DNA of 64,000 nt from Flavobacterium sp. CG_23.5 (GTDB lineage: Bacteria; Bacteroidota; Bacteroidia; Flavobacteriales; Flavobacteriaceae), in contig NZ_JAGGNA010000001.1 of NCBI RefSeq assembly GCF_017875765.1, forward strand, positions 1,495,501 through 1,559,500, read 5' to 3'. The translations under genes and the position numbers were made by a program. Under the pieces are notes generated by a model that was given only the letters and a program-made list of their open reading frames with translations, searched no databases and was not told the origin of the DNA. Of the stretch, positions 60,378 through 64,000 are shown one piece after another (positions within the stretch are counted from its first letter, which is position 1; every line of letters starts with the position of its first letter).

Positions 60378-61772
60378 CTACTGTCCTCTATAAAACAATA
60401 CCGTCGTAATGGTCTTAAAAGCAATACTCAAATCCAAGAAAATACTCCTATGTTTAATGTAATAAAGGTCGTATTGCAACTTAATTAAACTATCGCTAAT
60501 GGTATCGCCGTAGGAATAATTTACTTGTGCCCAACCGGTAAGACCTGGTTTTATAATATGTCTGGTTTCATAAAAAGGCATTACTTCAGCTATTTCCTTA
60601 ACAAAAAAAGGACGTTCGGGACGCGGACCTATAACGGCCATATCGCCTTTAAGAATATTGATAAATTGGGGAAATTCATCTATCCTGGTTTTCCGTAAGA
60701 ATTTTCCAAAACCAGTTATCCTTGAATCATTGACAGTGGTAAAAACCGCTCCGTTAGTTTCGGCATTACTGATCATCGTACGGAATTTTAAAATTTCAAA
60801 CACAATCCCATCTCGACCAACTCTTTCTTGGGTATAAAACAACTTCCCTCTGTTTCCTATCGCATTACCTAGTACTATTATTGGAAACAAAATCAGGCCA
60901 ACAGTCAATCCAAGTATGGAAATACCTATTTCAAAAAGTCGCACCACTAATAAATATAGTTTATTGTTATTGCTTCTGCTAAAAGGAAAATAGCGGTAAA
61001 AATCTTTCGACATATAATGCACCGGAATACGTTGTGTCTTGCTTTCGTACACTTGAGTATACTCCCTAATAATATTTCCGGTCTCTAATAATTGAAGTAA
61101 TTGTTGGTACAATTCAGTAGTGATCCCTTCTGTTTTTTGGGACGCAATCACAATTTCAGAAATCGAATTTTCTTTGACAAATGAAAACAAATCGTCTCTC
61201 TTAATTTGTTGTACATATTGGTAGTCCGTCATATTCTCTTGGGCAGCATCGGCACTAACGAACGCAATGATTTTATAATGTGGGTCTATGTTTTCCAATC
61301 CTAAAATCAACTCTTCCACCTGCTCCTGATCACATATTAATAAGGCATTTTGAAGAAACCTATTAGAGGCTAGAAACTTCACATAAATCATACGCCAAAA
61401 AAATAACGACAAAAAGACAACTAAATAAAACAAGAAAATTTGTATTCTTTTGGAAGGCAATTCAGGAGTAAAAACAGGGGTAAGCAAATAGATGGAAACC
61501 GTGGTTGTGGCAGTAAGAAGAGAACTTCTGGATACTTGAAATTGATTACTGGCCACTTGAAGGTTATACATTTCGAATATAGTGCCAAAAAGACTGAGGT
61601 AAATCGCTAAAACTAAAGTCCAATAAAGATTGGTTGTGATACTGCTGAAATAGTCAAAATTAAAAAAATAGCCTACTATAAACAACGCTGTCAAGACACC
61701 TAAAACATCAAAAAGACGAAGAATCATCTTCCTTTCTGATATTTCAAAATGCATTTTGTCTATTGATAACAT
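60378..61772 (-). CDS. Undecaprenyl-phosphate sugar phosphotransferase (WcaJ/polyprenyl glycosylphosphotransferase type)
   Basis: A 464-residue membrane enzyme that transfers a sugar-1-phosphate onto undecaprenyl phosphate to start a surface polysaccharide repeat. Four to five N-terminal hydrophobic helices (residues about 15-130) are followed by a CoA-binding-like domain and, from about 270, the bacterial sugar-transferase domain. Motifs GKLFYTQERVGRDG, EILKFRTMISNAE, TRIDEFPQFINILKGDM and KPGLTGWAQVNY are typical. It is the first gene of the polysaccharide region. Confidence 0.92.
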   Translation of the reverse strand: MLSIDKMHFEISERKMILRLFDVLGVLTALFIVGYFFNFDYFSSITTNLYWTLVLAIYLSLFGTIFEMYNLQVASNQFQVSRSSLLTATTTVSIYLLTPVFTPELPSKRIQIFLFYLVVFLSLFFWRMIYVKFLASNRFLQNALLICDQEQVEELILGLENIDPHYKIIAFVSADAAQENMTDYQYVQQIKRDDLFSFVKENSISEIVIASQKTEGITTELYQQLLQLLETGNIIREYTQVYESKTQRIPVHYMSKDFYRYFPFSRSNNNKLYLLVVRLFEIGISILGLTVGLILFPIIVLGNAIGNRGKLFYTQERVGRDGIVFEILKFRTMISNAETNGAVFTTVNDSRITGFGKFLRKTRIDEFPQFINILKGDMAVIGPRPERPFFVKEIAEVMPFYETRHIIKPGLTGWAQVNYSYGDTISDSLIKLQYDLYYIKHRSIFLDLSIAFKTITTVLFYRGQ

Positions 61773-62245
61773 GTTTCTAATTCTGGTTTGAGCTGCAATT
61801 TAGCCATTTTGAACTCATATCATTCGAAGAAATGTTAATTTTTTTAACAAATTTATTTTTTAACGAAGTAATTTATTTATTAGTGGAGAATTAGCAATGT
61901 AATAGAACAAAAAAGAAATACAAAATCCAACTTATAAATCAACACTCTCCAAATTTTCGACTCTTTTTAGTCCCAAAGCTTCGGGAGGGGTAAAACGAAA
62001 ATTGGGATGGAGTAAAACATAAGTCCTAAATTTTCGGCTCCCTTTAGGGACGGGGTAAAACGAAAATTATGAAGAAGCAAAACTAAAATAGCTGAATTTC
62101 TTTTTTTGCCTTCCCCTCCCGAAGCTTCGGGACTAAAGGGTGCAAAAAAAAAAAATACACTATCGAAGATACGAATCAACAAATTCTAAATTTTCGAGAC
62201 ATCAACTTAATACTTAATACCTAATACTTAATACGCTTCTAATCT
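61773..62245. other. 473-base gap with inverted palindromic repeats
   Basis: No gene is accepted. TAGTCCC and AAGCTTCGGGAGGGG (about 61968) have the complementary CCCCTCCCGAAGCTTCGGG then ACTAAAG at about 62117. The block AAATTTTCGnCTCnnTTTAG followed by GGGGTAAAACGAAAATT occurs twice in direct orientation between them. A short TAATACTTAATACCTAATAC tandem occurs near 62215. The CCCGAAGCTTCGGG palindrome also occurs at about 7992. Confidence 0.6.
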
Positions 62246-63592
62246 TCACTCTTCCTTTTTAACTTTTGTAGGACTCCCTAGCTGCACATTCAACAAAGAC
62301 AGCGAATAGACAAAGGCAGGTGCTGCGGTCCGCATAGCGGCATGATTAATCGTCAACAACCAGAACAAAACAAAACACAACAAATACATATTGAACTTAT
62401 TTTCTAAATACAAAACCAGCGGGGTAAAAAATAAAATCAATAAGGCCATAACCCCCAAAGAACCATGCTCTCCCAACATACGGGTAATTTCATCATGGGA
62501 TAAAACACTGGTTCCCGTTTCAGCTAAACGAACTTCAGTACCCTTTCCAACGCCTACACCAAATATAGGATTCTTCAAAAACATATCAATTTCACTTTTA
62601 GCCACTTCCTCACGACCGGTAAATCTATCTTCCTTCGTTCTTCCTTTCGCATCTTGATTGGCATACCGTTTATTGATGAGCCCTCCCGTCTGAAAAGAGG
62701 TATAACCCCAAGTAGCCATAAGCGCTAATGTCATCAAGACAACAATATAATTCAGTTTCACTCGGCCACTATAATTGGACTTAAAATATAGAAATAGTAA
62801 TAAAAGTACAATCATTAGAAATCCTGTAATCATTCCCCCACGGGAAAAAGTAATCATACCGCGATAAGCAATATTCAAAGCAAGTATTAAATTAATCACT
62901 ACTTGAAATTTTGTTTTGGATTCTATTATAACTCTGGAGAAAAAAATAAACATTCCTAACCCTAAAACAGTTGCCACCTGATTCGGACCATACCCCCCCG
63001 AAGTCTCAAAATTAGATTGTGTACTTGTAATGACATCCCGAATATCAGGGGTGTAAAATGTTAAATAGATCATACAGCTAATAATAGGCAGCCCCATACT
63101 GAGCAGTATGTCGTTCATTTGCTCTGCTGGCAGTTTACGCCTGTAAGTATATAATGATGCTATTCCTAAACATACCGGACCCGAAATGTTAAAAGCTATC
63201 GTTGTTCTAATATCAGTGTCAAAATCTAATACAAATACAGACAACACTACGCTAGGAACCAACAATAACAAAAACAACCAATAGGGCGCAGCCCCCTTGG
63301 AGAATCCACTGAAATACATTCCGATGAAAATAAAAACCATCACCCCATATTTTGTAATTTCATATAATGGATTACCACCAGTCATCCTTAAGAAAACTTC
63401 ACTGCCGACTACATAAGCAGCTACAATAAGTGCTTCATTATTCCTGTTTTGCTTTTTGATAATGTACAATACTCCAAATATAAAAATAGAATAACCATAT
63501 ATTTTAGTGGTAAAAGGCAATAGGTATCCCATTGCACCAATAGCAACATGGAAAAGAATTAAATAGAGATAGGAAAGATCCTCTTTTTTCAT
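62246..63592 (-). CDS. O-antigen ligase/polymerase-like membrane protein
   Basis: A 448-residue protein with about ten to twelve hydrophobic helices. The family loop appears as NPIFGVGVGKGTEVRLAETG after a large periplasmic stretch, followed by SHDEITRMLGEHGSLGVMAL, matching Wzy/WaaL-type proteins (the H and LGxxG pattern). It probably polymerises or ligates the polysaccharide whose first sugar is added by the downstream transferase. The assignment to ligase versus polymerase cannot be made here. Confidence 0.85.
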   Translation of the reverse strand: MKKEDLSYLYLILFHVAIGAMGYLLPFTTKIYGYSIFIFGVLYIIKKQNRNNEALIVAAYVVGSEVFLRMTGGNPLYEITKYGVMVFIFIGMYFSGFSKGAAPYWLFLLLLVPSVVLSVFVLDFDTDIRTTIAFNISGPVCLGIASLYTYRRKLPAEQMNDILLSMGLPIISCMIYLTFYTPDIRDVITSTQSNFETSGGYGPNQVATVLGLGMFIFFSRVIIESKTKFQVVINLILALNIAYRGMITFSRGGMITGFLMIVLLLLFLYFKSNYSGRVKLNYIVVLMTLALMATWGYTSFQTGGLINKRYANQDAKGRTKEDRFTGREEVAKSEIDMFLKNPIFGVGVGKGTEVRLAETGTSVLSHDEITRMLGEHGSLGVMALLILFFTPLVLYLENKFNMYLLCFVLFWLLTINHAAMRTAAPAFVYSLSLLNVQLGSPTKVKKEE

Positions 63593-63668
63593 TTGTAACT
63601 ATATTTACTAATAAGTATCATAGACTATAATATAAAACTAGAAATACGAAGCAGATGTCAAAATCAAT

Positions 63669-64000
63669 TTATTGTACATCCGAATTATTAATTTTGTTAA
63701 GTAAACTAAAATATTTCTCCATAAACATTGTAGAGCCATAATTTTTAATAATGTTATGATTTAAACCTTCTGCTTTTTTATTTGCTACTATTTTATCCGA
63801 AAGCGCCTCTTTAATCGCAATTGCTAATTCTTGTGGTGACTTAGAGGGTACAACCCAGCCAAATTCTCCATTCCCCAGTACTTCTTTGCATTGGCCGACG
63901 TCTGTACAAACGACAGGTAATCCTGCTAAACCATATTCTAAAAGCGACACTGGCAATCCTTCGCTTACAGAGCTAAGCACCCCCACGTCTGCTTTACTTA
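63669..64000 (-). CDS. Glycosyltransferase family 4-like, C-terminal part (partial)
   Basis: Only about 110 C-terminal residues are inside the window. The reading frame continues past the right edge without a stop. SKADVGVLSSVSEGLPVSLL and the following EYGLAGLPVVCTDVGQ match the nucleotide-sugar-binding end of GT-B (GT4) enzymes, and SPQELAIAIKEAL is the usual C-terminal helix. The upstream start lies outside. It reads toward the O-antigen ligase-like gene, 76 bases away. Confidence 0.85.
   Translation of the reverse strand, partial: SKADVGVLSSVSEGLPVSLLEYGLAGLPVVCTDVGQCKEVLGNGEFGWVVPSKSPQELAIAIKEALSDKIVANKKAEGLNHNIIKNYGSTMFMEKYFSLLNKINNSDVQ

Noticed and set aside
61967-62182. 71-codon minus-strand frame upstream of the sugar transferase gene
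   Set aside because: Its sequence is made of the inverted palindromic repeats and a poly-A/T tract.

Overview
The window looks like a Flavobacterium-type member of the Bacteroidota. The sequence is AT-rich. Several genes have the Bacteroidota -7 promoter box TAnnTTTG, and I saw no obvious Shine-Dalgarno sequences. Some genes appear to start at TTG. Outer-membrane and lipoprotein genes are abundant: TonB-dependent receptors, an OmpA-like lipoprotein and a PorV/PorQ-like protein of the type IX secretion group. No tool was run, so family names come from recognising motifs in the translations.

Layout. 1-7.8 kb is core sequence: fabH (cut by the left edge), an S9 peptidase, an ABC ATPase, a lipocalin/OmpA lipoprotein pair and htpG. 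8.1-13.6 kb is an accessory island. Short genes of unrecognised function lie between recurring imperfect palindromes that resemble, but do not match, integron attC sites. The island also holds a TIR/SEFIR-domain protein, an IS1182-family element inserted exactly into one palindrome core, and an internally deleted Y1/RAYT-type transposase relic between inverted repeats. 13.6-30.5 kb carries a DUF2254 membrane protein, an operon of a TonB receptor and a di-haem peroxidase with an iron-box-like operator, an outer-membrane barrel, a DMT exporter, a DoxX/AlkB pair between inverted repeats, a membrane hydroxylase, a frameshifted gene, an alpha/beta hydrolase and an M61 peptidase.

30.5-37 kb contains tRNA-Thr, manA, a Bcp-type peroxiredoxin, a QueD-like enzyme, idi, a GNAT acetyltransferase, and an IS4-family element with a 9-bp target duplication just upstream of an exported msrB-msrA pair. 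37-52.3 kb contains an M20 amidohydrolase, SHOCT and CHAD proteins, a large hybrid histidine kinase coupled to a quinone oxidoreductase, a cupin, an FAD enzyme, recQ, and a tight run of kdsD, tatC, a carboxymuconolactone-decarboxylase-like gene and lptB.

52.3-60.4 kb is unusually rich in repeats: degenerate ACTGA-type repeats around a four-helix-bundle (S23-like) gene, a nearly threefold 338-bp tandem repeat, a 20-bp perfect palindrome arm pair, and a repeat family that flanks and partly encodes a DUF559 endonuclease. Real genes in this stretch are a GH25 lysozyme, pssA, the PorV-like gene and a DUF4105 gene. 60.4-64 kb begins a surface polysaccharide locus: an undecaprenyl-phosphate sugar transferase, an O-antigen ligase-like protein and a glycosyltransferase cut by the right edge.

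The best candidates for something undescribed are the attC-like cassette array (8.1-13.3 kb), the repeat family associated with the DUF559 nuclease (58.9-60.2 kb) and the 338-bp tandem element (54.1-55.1 kb).
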